Assembly (NCBI GenBank): GCA_963774305.1
Contig: CAVZEM010000009.1
Location: 1 to 64,000 of the forward strand
Direction of reading: 5' to 3'
Source: DASUPK01 sp963774305
GTDB lineage: Bacteria; Actinomycetota; Thermoleophilia; Solirubrobacterales; 70-9
Length of the DNA: 64,000 bases
Numbering within the stretch: position 1 is the first letter of the stretch; each line of letters begins with the position of its first letter. Of the stretch, positions 17,557-25,696 are shown piece by piece. The position numbers and the translations under genes are program-made. The notes under the pieces were generated by a model. The model did not search any database, had not been told where the DNA came from, and was given only the letters and a program-made list of their open reading frames with translations.

Positions 17557-17877
17557 GTGGCTTCACTGACATCGGGAAAGATCAGGATTCGGCTCAAGGC
17601 GTATGACCACGACGCCATAGACCGGGCTGCCCAGGAGATCGTCGGGACCGCGGAGCGGACCGGCGCGACCGTCGCCGGGCCGATCCCGCTGCCGACCGAC
17701 AAGCACGTCTACTGCGTCATCCGCTCTCCGTTCAAGGACAAGGACTCGCGCGAGCACTTCGAGATCCGCACCCACAAGCGGCTGATCGACATCCACCAGC
17801 CCACCCCGAAGACCGTCGACGAGCTGCAGCGGATGGAGACCCTCCCCGCCGGCGTCGACGTGGAGATCAGGCTTTGA
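17557..17877 (+). CDS. rpsJ: 30S ribosomal protein S10
   Basis: 106 residues from a GTG start with GAAGGA 4 nt upstream. The family core is intact: KIRIRLKAYDHDAIDRAAQ, GPIPLPTDK, and HFEIRTHKRLIDIHQPTPKTVDEL. S10 is part of the 30S head and can also join NusB in antitermination complexes. It opens a run of tightly spaced genes reaching to map; rplC follows after 1 nt. Confidence 0.98.
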   Translation: MASLTSGKIRIRLKAYDHDAIDRAAQEIVGTAERTGATVAGPIPLPTDKHVYCVIRSPFKDKDSREHFEIRTHKRLIDIHQPTPKTVDELQRMETLPAGVDVEIRL

Positions 17878-17878
17878 G

Positions 17879-18517
17879 ATGGCCGCGATCGTCGGCAAGA
17901 AGCTCGGCATGACGCGCGTCTTCCTCGAGGACGGTTCCGCCGTGCCCGTGACCGTGATCGAGGCCGCCCCGAACAAGGTCACTGCGATCCGCAAGGCCGA
18001 CCGCGACGGCTACGACGCCGTCCAGCTCGCCGCGATCCCGGTTGACGAGGACAGGCTCACGAAGGCCGAGGCCGGACACCTGAAGAAGGCCGGTGCGGCC
18101 GGGATGCGCAGCCTCGTCGAATTCCGCGACGCCGAGGAGGCGGCTTCTGATGGCGAAGCCGGCCCGAAGATTGGCGACGAAGTCACAGTGACGAGCTTCG
18201 AGCCGGGCCAGCAGGTGAAGGTCTCCGCGGTCTCGATCGGCAAGGGCTTCCAGGGCACGATCAAGCGACACAACTTCAGCCGCGGACCCGAGACCCACGG
18301 TTCCCACAACGTCCGCGCCCCCGGCTCGGTCGGAGCGAGCGCGGATCCCGCACGCGTCTTCAAGGGCATGCGGATGCCGGGCCAGATGGGCTCCCGGCGC
18401 GTCACCCAGCGCGGCGCCAGCGTGGTCGAGGTGGACGCGGAGCGCAACCTGCTCCTGATCCGCGGCTCGGTTCCCGGCGGCAAGAACGCAACGGTGGAGG
18501 TCCGCAGCGATGGCTGA
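17879..18517 (+). CDS. rplC: 50S ribosomal protein L3
   Basis: 212 residues. The start IVGKKLGMTRVF and the central loop that reaches the peptidyl transferase centre (APGSVGASADPARVFKGMRM then PGQMGSRRVT) are recognisable. The Gln that is methylated in many bacteria is present in PGQMG. L3 is an early assembly protein of the 50S subunit. Its last codons overlap the rplD start by 8 nt. Confidence 0.97.
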   Translation: MAAIVGKKLGMTRVFLEDGSAVPVTVIEAAPNKVTAIRKADRDGYDAVQLAAIPVDEDRLTKAEAGHLKKAGAAGMRSLVEFRDAEEAASDGEAGPKIGDEVTVTSFEPGQQVKVSAVSIGKGFQGTIKRHNFSRGPETHGSHNVRAPGSVGASADPARVFKGMRMPGQMGSRRVTQRGASVVEVDAERNLLLIRGSVPGGKNATVEVRSDG

Positions 18518-19193
18518 GGCCGCAGGGAAGCAGACAGCCAGCACGAAGTCGGCGGCCACAAAAACCGCCGCCGGATCTAGCGGCGTGAAGGCCACCCAGC
18601 TGGGCAAGCAGGCCAAGGCCGACCTGCCCAAGGAGATCTTCAGCGAGCCGTTCCACGAGGCCCTCGTCCACGAGGCGGCCCGCGCCGACCTGAACGCACG
18701 GCGCCGGGGTACGCACTCGAGCCTGACCCGCGGCGAGGTCGCGATGACCACCGCCAAGGCCTGGCGCCAGAAGGGGACCGGCCGCGCCCGCGCCGGCGCC
18801 CTCAGCGTGCCCCACCGCTACGGCGGCGGCGCGGCGTTCGGCCCGAAGCCGCGGCATTACACCGTCAAGGTCAACCGCAAGGCGCGGCGCAAGGCGCTGC
18901 GCGCCGCCCTCACGGTGCACGCCGAGCGCGGCACGGTGGCCGTTCTCGACGGCTCCAGCTTCAGCGAGCCCGCCACCAAGCAGGCCGCCACCGCGCTCTC
19001 GAAGTGGGGCGCGGCGACCCCGACGCTCGTTGTCGCCTCCTCCGAGGAGGAGGCGGTGGCCAAGAGCTTCCGGAACATCCCGGGCGTCACGGTTGCCCTG
19101 GCGAGCGCCGCAGGTGTCGCCGACGTCGTCGGCGCCTCCTCGCTGGTTCTCACCGAGGCTGCCGTCGAGGAGCTCAAGGGGAGGGCCGTCTGA
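18510..19193 (+). CDS. rplD: 50S ribosomal protein L4 with basic N-terminal arm
   Basis: 227 residues. The L4 core starts near residue 38 (LPKEIF) and carries KAWRQKGTGRARAG and GPKPRHYTVKVNRKARR, the loop lining the exit tunnel. The first about 37 residues (AEAAGKQTASTKSAATK and on) are Lys/Ala/Thr-rich and replace the short beta-strand usually found there. The ATG overlaps rplC by 8 nt and no shorter start preserves the core. In some bacteria L4 also regulates its own operon; no such site is evident here. Confidence 0.95.
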   Translation: MAEAAGKQTASTKSAATKTAAGSSGVKATQLGKQAKADLPKEIFSEPFHEALVHEAARADLNARRRGTHSSLTRGEVAMTTAKAWRQKGTGRARAGALSVPHRYGGGAAFGPKPRHYTVKVNRKARRKALRAALTVHAERGTVAVLDGSSFSEPATKQAATALSKWGAATPTLVVASSEEEAVAKSFRNIPGVTVALASAAGVADVVGASSLVLTEAAVEELKGRAV

Positions 19194-19489
19194 TGGATCC
19201 GCGTCAGGTGATCGTTCGCCCCGTGGTCTCGGAGAAGAGCTACGCCCTGATGGCCGAGGGCAAGTACACCTTCCGCGTCCACGACCGGGCGCACAAGCTG
19301 CAGATCGCTCACGCGGTCGAGGAGATCTTCGACGTCCACGTCAAGGCCGTTCGCACCTCGAAGGTGAAGTCCAAGCCGAAGCGGCGCGGGCTGCACTCCG
19401 GGCGCTCCCGCTCCTGGAAGAAGGCTGTCGTCCAGCTCTCGCCGGGCGAGCGGATCGAGCTGTTCGAGGGCGCGGCGGTGGAGGGCTAA
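19193..19489 (+). CDS. rplW: 50S ribosomal protein L23
   Basis: 98 residues starting at the ATG of a TGATG overlap with rplD. MDPRQVIVRPVVSEKSYALM is the family N-terminus, and KYTFRVHDRAHKLQIAHAVEEIFDV forms the core fold. L23 sits at the tunnel exit and docks trigger factor and SRP. A longer upstream frame exists but would lie inside rplD and lacks family similarity. Confidence 0.96.
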   Translation: MDPRQVIVRPVVSEKSYALMAEGKYTFRVHDRAHKLQIAHAVEEIFDVHVKAVRTSKVKSKPKRRGLHSGRSRSWKKAVVQLSPGERIELFEGAAVEG

Positions 19490-19492
19490 CCC

Positions 19493-20332
19493 ATGCCGAA
19501 TCGGAAGACCAGACCGACCAGCCCCGGTAGGCGCTTCGGCACCTATCCGATGCGCGAGGAGCTCACCGGCGCGGAGCCGACGAAGAGGCTCACCAAGGGC
19601 AAGACCTCATCCGGCGGCCGTAACTCCAAGGGGCGTGTCACCGCACGCCATCGCGGCGGCGGTGCCAAGCGCCGCTACCGCCAAATCGACTTCAAGCGCA
19701 CCAAGGACGGGATCCCCGCCAAGGTGGCCTCGATCGAGTACGACCCGAACCGCTCGGCGAGCATCGCGCTGCTCAACTACGCCGACGGCGACAAGCGCTA
19801 CATCCTGGCCCCGCAGGGGCTCCGGGTGGGCGCCGAGATCGTCTCCGGCGAGGGCGCCGACATCGCCCCGGGCAATTCGCTGCCGCTGGCACGGATCCCG
19901 ACCGGAACCGTCGTGCACAACGTTGAGCTGATCCCCGGCCAGGGTGGCCGTCTCGGCCGCGCCGCCGGCACCGCCATCCAGGTGGTTGCGAAGGAGGGCG
20001 CGATGGTCAGCCTCCGGCTGCCCTCGTCCGAGGTCCGCATGGTCCGCGGCGAGTGTCGCGCGACCGTGGGAACCATCTCGAACGCAGAGCATCAGAACGT
20101 GAAGATCGGCAAGGCGGGCCGCAACCGCCACAAGGGCAAGCGGCCGCAGACCCGAGGCGTCGCCATGAACCCTGTGGATCACCCGCACGGCGGCGGCGAG
20201 GCGCATCACACGCCGGGCGGTCACCCCGTCACCCCCTGGGGCAAGCCGACGCTCGGCTACCGGACTCGCAAGAAGGGCAAGCGCTCGGACGCGCTGATCG
20301 TGCGCGGCCGCCGCCGAGGAAAGAGGAAGTAG
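19493..20332 (+). CDS. rplB: 50S ribosomal protein L2
   Basis: 279 residues. Conserved blocks are KTSSGGRNSKGRVTARHRGGG, the SH3-like middle (VASIEYDPNRSASIALLNYADG), and the C-terminal loop with MNPVDHPHGGGE, whose His is the family's invariant one near the peptidyl transferase centre. The stretch after it (AHHTPGGHPVTPWGKPTLGY) differs from the usual sequence but keeps PWGKP. L2 bridges the subunits and is needed for their association. Confidence 0.98.
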   Translation: MPNRKTRPTSPGRRFGTYPMREELTGAEPTKRLTKGKTSSGGRNSKGRVTARHRGGGAKRRYRQIDFKRTKDGIPAKVASIEYDPNRSASIALLNYADGDKRYILAPQGLRVGAEIVSGEGADIAPGNSLPLARIPTGTVVHNVELIPGQGGRLGRAAGTAIQVVAKEGAMVSLRLPSSEVRMVRGECRATVGTISNAEHQNVKIGKAGRNRHKGKRPQTRGVAMNPVDHPHGGGEAHHTPGGHPVTPWGKPTLGYRTRKKGKRSDALIVRGRRRGKRK

Positions 20333-20339
20333 AGACCTA

Positions 20340-20621
20340 ATGGGACGCTCGACCAAGAAGGGCCCGTGGGCGGAGGAGCGCCTGATGAAGCGCGTCAACG
20401 CGATGAACGAGTCGGGCCAGAAGCAGATGCTGAAGACGTGGTCACGCCACTCGACGATCTTCCCCGAGATGGTCGGCCACACCATCGCCGTCCACGACGG
20501 CCGCAAGCACGTGCCGGTCTACATCTCGGAGTCGATGGTGGGACACAAGCTGGGCGAGTTCGCCCCGACCCGGACCTTCCGCGCCCACTCGGGCGCCGGC
20601 TCGGCGAGCGAGAGGGAATAG
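20340..20621 (+). CDS. rpsS: 30S ribosomal protein S19
   Basis: 93 residues, typical length: MGRSTKKGPWAEERLMKRV, TWSRHSTIFPEMVGHTIAVHDG and the C-terminal GHKLGEFAPTRTFRAH. S19 binds 16S rRNA with S13 in the 30S head. It follows rplB by 7 nt and precedes rplV by 3 nt. Confidence 0.98.
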   Translation: MGRSTKKGPWAEERLMKRVNAMNESGQKQMLKTWSRHSTIFPEMVGHTIAVHDGRKHVPVYISESMVGHKLGEFAPTRTFRAHSGAGSASERE

Positions 20622-20624
20622 CCG

Positions 20625-21284
20625 ATGGCTGACGAGAAGAACACCGAGAAGGACCAGGCGAAGAAGCCGGCGGCCGGCAAGAAGCCGGCCACAAAGACCG
20701 CCGGCAGATCCACCGCGAAGAAGCCGGCGGCGAAGAAGCCGGCGGCAAAGAAGCCTGCGGCGAAGAAGCCGGCCGCTAAGACGGCTGCCAAGGAAGCCGC
20801 TCCGAAGAAGCCGGCAGCCAGAACAAAGGCGGCCACAAAGACCGCCGCCGCATCGACGGCGAAGAAGCCTGCTGCCAAGACCGAGGCCAAGCCCAAGGCG
20901 GAGACCAAGCCGAAGGCGAAGACCAAGCCGAAGGAGCCGGCGGAGCGCCCGGTCGTCAACGCACGCGCCCGTTTCGTGCGCGTCGCTCCGCGCAAGGCCC
21001 GGCTGGTCGCCGACCAGGTGCGCGGCCTGCCGCTGGAGGACGCGCGAGCCCTGCTTCGCTTCTCCACCCGAGGCGCCGCCCAGGACATCCGCAAGCTGAT
21101 CGAGTCAGCGGCAGCCAATGCCGAGACGAACCACGATCTCGTCGCCGACGACCTGCTGATCAAGGACATCCACGTCGACGAGGGACCCACGCTGCGCCGC
21201 TACCGGCCGCGGGCGCTGGGACGCGCGACGCGGATCAACAAGCGAACCAGCCATATCGTCGTGGCGCTGACGCCGGAGGACTGA
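20625..21284 (+). CDS. rplV: 50S ribosomal protein L22 with long basic N-terminal extension
   Basis: 219 residues, about twice the usual 110-120. The L22 domain begins near residue 109 (VVNARARFVRVAPRKARLVADQVRG) and ends with the tunnel hairpin (DEGPTLRRYRPRALGRATRINKR). Residues 1-108 are almost only Lys, Ala, Pro, Thr and Glu, with four tandem AKKPA units at 31-50, like the tail of histone H1. The ATG at 20625 is 3 nt after rpsS, so the extension is in the normal operon position and not a mis-chosen start. A role in rRNA or nucleoid contact is inference. Confidence 0.95.
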   Translation: MADEKNTEKDQAKKPAAGKKPATKTAGRSTAKKPAAKKPAAKKPAAKKPAAKTAAKEAAPKKPAARTKAATKTAAASTAKKPAAKTEAKPKAETKPKAKTKPKEPAERPVVNARARFVRVAPRKARLVADQVRGLPLEDARALLRFSTRGAAQDIRKLIESAAANAETNHDLVADDLLIKDIHVDEGPTLRRYRPRALGRATRINKRTSHIVVALTPED

Positions 21285-21292
21285 GGAACCGC

Positions 21293-21958
21293 ATGGGCCA
21301 GAAGATCCACCCAGAGGGCTTCCGGGTCGGCTACATCCACGACTGGAAGTCGAATTGGTACAACGAAAAGGAGTTCGCGGACTACCTGAACGAGGACCTC
21401 GAGATCCGCTCGCACATCGAGAACAAGCTCTCGCACGCGGGCCTCTCCAAGATCACGATCAAGAAGGGCTCCGGCGAGGTCGAGGTCGACATCTCGACCG
21501 CGCGTCCCGGCATCGTGATCGGCAAGTCCGGCACCGAGGTCGATGCGCTGCGCCGCGAGCTCCACAAGCTCACGGGCAAGCCCGTCAAGGTCAACATCAA
21601 GGAGATCAAGCGCCCGGAGCTGGACGCCAAGCTGGTCGCGCAGTCGATCGCCGAGCAGCTCCAGAATCGCGTCGCCTTCCGCCGCGCGATGAAGCGTGCG
21701 CTGACCTCCGCCATGCGCTCCGGCGCCAAGGGCGTCAAGGTCCAGGTGTCGGGCCGGCTGGGCGGCGCCGAGATGGCCCGGACCGAGGGCTACTCCGATG
21801 GCCGCGTGCCGCTGCACACCCTGCGCGCCGACATCGACTACGGCTTCATCGAGGCCAAGACGACCACCGGCCGGATCGGTGTGAAGTGCTGGATCAACAA
21901 GGGCGAGGTCATGCCCGAGGGTTACCGCTCCGAGCGGGCCGAGGAGGACGGTCGCTAG
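21293..21958 (+). CDS. rpsC: 30S ribosomal protein S3
   Basis: 221 residues. It has the N-terminal MGQKIHPEGFRVGYIHDWKS and a KH domain with the GxxG loop in GIVIGKSGTEV. The C-terminal domain reads RRAMKRALTSAMRSGAKGVKVQ and SGRLGGAEMARTEGYSDGRVPLHTLRADIDYG. S3 lies at the mRNA entry channel and helps the helicase activity of the ribosome. The stop is 2 nt before rplP. Confidence 0.98.
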   Translation: MGQKIHPEGFRVGYIHDWKSNWYNEKEFADYLNEDLEIRSHIENKLSHAGLSKITIKKGSGEVEVDISTARPGIVIGKSGTEVDALRRELHKLTGKPVKVNIKEIKRPELDAKLVAQSIAEQLQNRVAFRRAMKRALTSAMRSGAKGVKVQVSGRLGGAEMARTEGYSDGRVPLHTLRADIDYGFIEAKTTTGRIGVKCWINKGEVMPEGYRSERAEEDGR

Positions 21959-21960
21959 CC

Positions 21961-22382
<422 letters not shown>

Positions 22383-22383
<1 letters not shown>

Positions 22384-22595
22384 TGAAGGCCTCCGAGGCG
22401 CACAACCTCAAGGACGACGAGCTGGTGGAGCGCATCCGCCAGACGCGCGAGGAGCAGTTCGCGCTGCGACTCCAGCACGCCACCGGCGAGTTGGAGAACA
22501 CCTCGCGAATCACGGCGGTCCGCAAGGACGTCGCCCGGTTGCTGACCGTGGCGAAGGAGCGGGGAATCGATCTAGAGCAGGAGCTGAGGGTCTGA
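22383..22595 (+). CDS. rpmC: 50S ribosomal protein L29
   Basis: 70 residues from the ATG in the TGATG overlap with rplP; a GTG one codon earlier is also open. Two long helices with LKDDELVERIRQTREEQFALRLQHATGELENTSRI and VRKDVARLLTVAKERG match L29, which sits at the tunnel exit next to L23. It overlaps rpsQ by one base. Confidence 0.96.
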
Positions 22596-23311
22596 TGGCA
22601 GACGAAGAGCAGAAGAACGAAGAGCAGCAGGAAGAGCAGGCTCCGGAGGAGGCTCCGGCCGAGGAGGCCCAGCCCGAGGAGACGCCTGCCGAGGAGCCCC
22701 AGGCCGAGGAGAATCCGGCTGAGGAGGCCCCTGCTGAGGAGCCGGCAGCCGAGGAAGAGGCTCCTGCCGAGGAGGCTCCTGAAGCTGAGCAGGAGGCGGA
22801 AGCCTCGGATACGGCCGCAGCCGAAGGCGAGACCGTGGCCGATGATTCTGGGGCGGATGATGACGGACTTGACTGGAAGGCCCGCCGCCGGCTGGAGCGA
22901 TCCCGGCGCCCCGGCGAGCCGAACCCCCAGCAGAGCCCGGAGGAGCGCGCCGCCGCCCGCGCCGAGGAGCGCAAGAAGGCCGCCGGCCGGCGTTCCTCCT
23001 ACCGGACGAAGCGCCGCACGAAGTCAGAGGCCGGCACCGGGACACCACCGGCAGAGCGCCGCTCCGCGGGCCGCAAGACCAGGCAAGGCCGCGTCGTCTC
23101 GAGCAAGCCCGACAAGACCATCACCGTTGCGATCGAGGTCGCCAGGCGCCATCCCCAATACGAGAAGATCGTGCGGCGCTCCCGCACGCTGCACGCGCAC
23201 GACGCGCGCAACGAGGCCGGGGAGGGTGACCTCGTCCGGATCATCGAGACGCGGCCCATGTCGCGGACCAAGCGCTGGCGCCTCGTCGAGATCCTGGAGA
23301 AGGCTAAGTGA
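22595..23311 (+). CDS. rpsQ: 30S ribosomal protein S17 with long two-part N-terminal arm
   Basis: 238 residues against the usual 80-90. The S17 OB-fold starts near residue 159 (GRKTRQGRVVSSKPDKTITV) and ends WRLVEILEKAK. Residues 1-90 are strongly acidic with repeated PAEE/APAEE units. Residues 95-158 are Arg/Lys-rich (KARRRLERSRRPGEP, RKKAAGRRSSYRTKRRTK). The start is fixed by the TGATG overlap with rpmC, so the arm belongs to the gene. S17 is a primary 16S rRNA-binding protein. The function of the arm is unknown; with L22 and L5 it is part of a pattern of charged additions here. Confidence 0.95.
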   Translation: MADEEQKNEEQQEEQAPEEAPAEEAQPEETPAEEPQAEENPAEEAPAEEPAAEEEAPAEEAPEAEQEAEASDTAAAEGETVADDSGADDDGLDWKARRRLERSRRPGEPNPQQSPEERAAARAEERKKAAGRRSSYRTKRRTKSEAGTGTPPAERRSAGRKTRQGRVVSSKPDKTITVAIEVARRHPQYEKIVRRSRTLHAHDARNEAGEGDLVRIIETRPMSRTKRWRLVEILEKAK

Positions 23312-23357
23312 CCCTCCTCGACACACAACACCCGCGGCAGACGCCAAGGAGGGTCAC
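23308..23357 (+). promoter_or_regulatory. hairpin sequestering the rplN ribosome binding site
   Basis: GTGACCCTCCT (23308-23318) overlaps the rpsQ stop codon. It is the perfect 11-bp reverse complement of AGGAGGGTCAC (23347-23357), which contains the AAGGAGG site of rplN. A ribosome finishing rpsQ would melt the stem and expose the site, so this looks like a translational coupling switch. Confidence 0.75.
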
Positions 23358-23360
23358 TTC

Positions 23361-23729
23361 GTGATCCAGCAGGAGTCCAGGCTCAGGGTCGCCGACAACT
23401 CCGGCGCGCGCGAGATCCTCTGCATCCGCGTCAAGGGCGGATCGGATCGACGCTACGCGCGGATCGGCGACACGATCACCGCCACGGTCAAGCAGGCCAC
23501 GCCGCGCGGCGGCGTGCGCAAGGGTGAGGTCGTCCAGGCGGTTGTGGTTCGCACCCGCAAGCAGCTCGGCCGCGGCGACGGCACCTACATCTCCTTCGAC
23601 GAGAATGCCGCCGTCCTGATCGACGACAACGGCGCCCCGCGAGGCACCCGGATTTTCGGCCCCGTGGCCCGCGAGCTGCGCGACAAGAACTTCATGCGAA
23701 TCGTCTCCCTCGCCCCGGAGGTCCTGTAG
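23361..23729 (+). CDS. rplN: 50S ribosomal protein L14
   Basis: 122 residues, the family length, from a GTG start with AAGGAGG 8 nt upstream. It begins MIQQESRLRVADNSGAREI. The core shows RYARIGDTITATVKQA, VVRTRKQLGRGDGTYISFDENA and GTRIFGPVARELR. L14 contacts L19 and the 30S subunit and is the docking site of silencing factor RsfS. Its ribosome binding site is held in an 11-bp hairpin with the rpsQ end. Confidence 0.97.
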   Translation: MIQQESRLRVADNSGAREILCIRVKGGSDRRYARIGDTITATVKQATPRGGVRKGEVVQAVVVRTRKQLGRGDGTYISFDENAAVLIDDNGAPRGTRIFGPVARELRDKNFMRIVSLAPEVL

Positions 23730-23755
23730 CGGTGCCTCCTTCCACGACAGCACGC

Positions 23756-23863
23756 CTCAGCCGGCTGCAAACCGTCGCCGGCCTGCGTCCTCGCTCGCTC
23801 GCCTGCCTAGAGGCAGGCCACGCTCGCTGCGTCCTTGGCCGGCTCGGTTTTCGCTCGGCTGAG
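23756..23863. repeat. long imperfect palindrome in the rplN-rplX gap
   Basis: Nested arms pair: CTCAGCCG (23756-23763) with CGGCTGAG (23856-23863), AAACCG (23769-23774) with CGGTTT (23845-23850), GCCGGCC (23777-23783) with GGCCGGC (23837-23843), and GCCTGCCT (23801-23808) with AGGCAGGC (23811-23818). It fills the longest gap inside the otherwise compact spc cluster. It looks like an inserted REP/MITE-like sequence or an mRNA structure. Confidence 0.7.
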
Positions 23864-23892
23864 TCGCACTGCCGTGAAAGGAGTCACCGCTG

Positions 23893-24228
23893 ATGGCGAA
23901 GATGCGCGTCCGCACGGACGACGACGTGATCGTGATCGGCGGCAAGGACCGTGGCAAGCGAGGCCGCGTGATCCGGACCGACCCCAAGAAGGGCTACGTC
24001 TTCATCGAGGGCCTCAACATGATCAAGCGCCACCAGCGCCCGCGCTCCGTCAAGGACACGCAGAAGGGCGGCGAGGTCGGCGGGATCATCGAGCGGGAGG
24101 GGCCGATCCACGTCTCCAACGTGATGCTGCTCGACAAGGAGGACAACAAGCCCACCCGGGTCAAGATCGAGCGCGCGGACGGCAAGCGCAAGCGCGTCGC
24201 GGCCAGAACAGGAAGGGACCTCGACTGA
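23893..24228 (+). CDS. rplX: 50S ribosomal protein L24
   Basis: 111 residues with the KOW motif DDDVIVIGGKDRGKRGRVI and the conserved VFIEGLNMIKRHQRP and GGIIEREGPIHVSNVML. AAAGGAG precedes the ATG. L24 starts 50S assembly at the 5' end of 23S rRNA. The gene is separated from rplN by a 163-nt palindromic gap but overlaps rplE by one base. Confidence 0.97.
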   Translation: MAKMRVRTDDDVIVIGGKDRGKRGRVIRTDPKKGYVFIEGLNMIKRHQRPRSVKDTQKGGEVGGIIEREGPIHVSNVMLLDKEDNKPTRVKIERADGKRKRVAARTGRDLD

Positions 24229-25079
24229 TGGAAGCCGCCACCGAACAGCAGAAACAGGCCGCCCCGCCGCCGCGGCTGCGGGAGGCCTACGAGCAGGAGG
24301 TGAAGCCTGGGCTCACCAAGCGCTTCGGTTACTCGAGCCCGATGGCGGTCCCGACCCTGGACAAGATCACCCTGAATATGGGTCTGGGAGAGGCGAAGCA
24401 GAACACCCAGATGCTCGAGGCCGCCACCGAGCAGCTCGCGACGATCGCCGGGCAGGCCCCCAGCGTGCGCCGCGCGAAGAAGTCCGTCGCCAACTTCAAG
24501 GTCCGCGAGGGCATGCCGGTGGGCGTCGCCGTGACGCTTCGGCGGGCGCGGATGTGGGAGTTCCTCGACCGGCTCAACTCGATCGCCGTGCCCCGGATTC
24601 GTGACTTCCGCGGCCTCAACCCGCGCTCCTTCGACGGCCGCGGCAACTACTCGATGGGCATCCGCGAGCAGATCATCTTTCCCGAGATCGACTACGACTC
24701 GATCGACGAGGTCCGTGGCCTCGACGTGACGATCACCACCACCGCCAAGACCGATGAGGAGGCCTTCGCGCTGCTCGACGGGCTCGGGATGCCGTTCTCC
24801 CAGGAGGGCCGTCCCGGCCAGGAGGACGCCGAGGCCGAGGCCGAGGAGGAGCGCCGCAAGGAGGAGGCTCGCGAACGGGCCGAGGCCGAGGCGGCCGCGC
24901 TCGAGCAGCTCAAGGAGGAGAACCCGGAGGCCTACGCCAAGCCCGAGAAGCCCGAGGAGGGCGAGGAGGGTGAGGAAGGCGCCGAGGGTGACGGCAAGGC
25001 CGAGGGCGGCGGCGAGGCCAAGGCCGACGGCGATGCCGGCGGCTCGGAAGAGACTTCAAGCGACAAGGAAGAAGGCTGA
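24228..25079 (+). CDS. rplE: 50S ribosomal protein L5 with acidic C-terminal tail
   Basis: 283 residues against the usual 180-190. The L5 core runs from about residue 13 to 190 (LREAYEQEVKPGLTKRFGY, RRAKKSVANFKVREGMPVG, SFDGRGNYSMGIREQIIFPE). From residue 192 a highly charged Glu/Lys/Ala helix-like region (DAEAEAEEERRKEEARERAE) is followed by a Gly/Glu tail to the end. L5 binds 5S rRNA and the P-site tRNA elbow, so the tail would project from the central protuberance. The TGATG start overlaps rplX; the tail ends in the one-base overlap with rpsN and is therefore not a read-through artefact. Confidence 0.95.
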   Translation: MEAATEQQKQAAPPPRLREAYEQEVKPGLTKRFGYSSPMAVPTLDKITLNMGLGEAKQNTQMLEAATEQLATIAGQAPSVRRAKKSVANFKVREGMPVGVAVTLRRARMWEFLDRLNSIAVPRIRDFRGLNPRSFDGRGNYSMGIREQIIFPEIDYDSIDEVRGLDVTITTTAKTDEEAFALLDGLGMPFSQEGRPGQEDAEAEAEEERRKEEARERAEAEAAALEQLKEENPEAYAKPEKPEEGEEGEEGAEGDGKAEGGGEAKADGDAGGSEETSSDKEEG

Positions 25080-25264
25080 TGGCGAAGACATCACAGAGGG
25101 TGCGGCAGCGCCGCGAACCCAAGTTCAAGACCCGCGGGTACCACCGATGCCGCCGCTGCGGCAGACCGCGCGCGTACTACCGCAAGTTCGGCCTCTGCCG
25201 GATCTGCCTCCGCGAGGCCGCGCACAACGGCTACGTGCCCGGAATGACCAAGTCGAGCTGGTAG
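25079..25264 (+). CDS. rpsN: 30S ribosomal protein S14, zinc-binding type
   Basis: 61 residues. Four cysteines in CRRC and CRIC form the zinc site of the short S14 type (often called type Z), with RGYHRCRRCGRPRAYYRKFGLCRIC as the core, here only described. It needs zinc, so a zinc-free paralogue elsewhere in the genome would be expected in many actinobacteria. It shares one base with rplE. Confidence 0.97.
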   Translation: MAKTSQRVRQRREPKFKTRGYHRCRRCGRPRAYYRKFGLCRICLREAAHNGYVPGMTKSSW

Positions 25265-25287
25265 ACCGCCATGACTGAGACCACATC

Positions 25288-25683
25288 ATGCTGACCGACC
25301 CGATCTCCGATTACCTGAACCGCATCCGCAACGCGCTCCTCGCTGACCACGAGGAGGTGGTGATCCCCGCCTCGAGGCTGAAGCGGGAGATGACCCGCAT
25401 CCTCAAGGAGCAGGGCTACATCACCGACTTCACGGTCGAGCCCGGGCGCGTCGGAGAGGTGATCAAGGTCCGCCTTCGCTACACGGAGAACCGCGACCCG
25501 GTGATCAGCGGCATGGACCGGGTCTCCCGTCCCGGGCGGCGGCGCTACGTGCCCAAGGACGAGGTCCCGCGCGTCTTCGGAGGCATGGGCACCACGATCA
25601 TGTCGACCTCGCGCGGCGTCATGACCGGCCACGAGGCCCGGCAGAGGGGCGTCGGCGGAGAGGTCGTCGCGCACGTCTGGTGA
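25288..25683 (+). CDS. rpsH: 30S ribosomal protein S8
   Basis: 131 residues from MLTDPISDYLNRIRNALLAD. The C-terminal RNA-binding half has GMDRVSRPGRRRYVPKDEVP and the signature GTTIMSTSRGVMTGHEAR. S8 binds helix 21 of 16S rRNA and in enterobacteria represses the spc operon. An ATG at 25271 is out of frame and was not used. The gap to rplF is 13 nt. Confidence 0.97.
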   Translation: MLTDPISDYLNRIRNALLADHEEVVIPASRLKREMTRILKEQGYITDFTVEPGRVGEVIKVRLRYTENRDPVISGMDRVSRPGRRRYVPKDEVPRVFGGMGTTIMSTSRGVMTGHEARQRGVGGEVVAHVW

Positions 25684-25696
25684 GTGGGATCCGCTG

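Noticed and set aside
20700..20800. Tandem AAGAAGCCGGCGGC-like units that could be taken for a CRISPR or satellite array
   Set aside because: Units are 15 nt without spacers and encode the AKKPA repeats of the L22 arm in frame.
22640..22800. Acidic N-terminus of S17 as a separate upstream gene
   Set aside because: It is in one frame with the S17 domain, starts in the rpmC overlap and has no internal stop or ribosome binding site.
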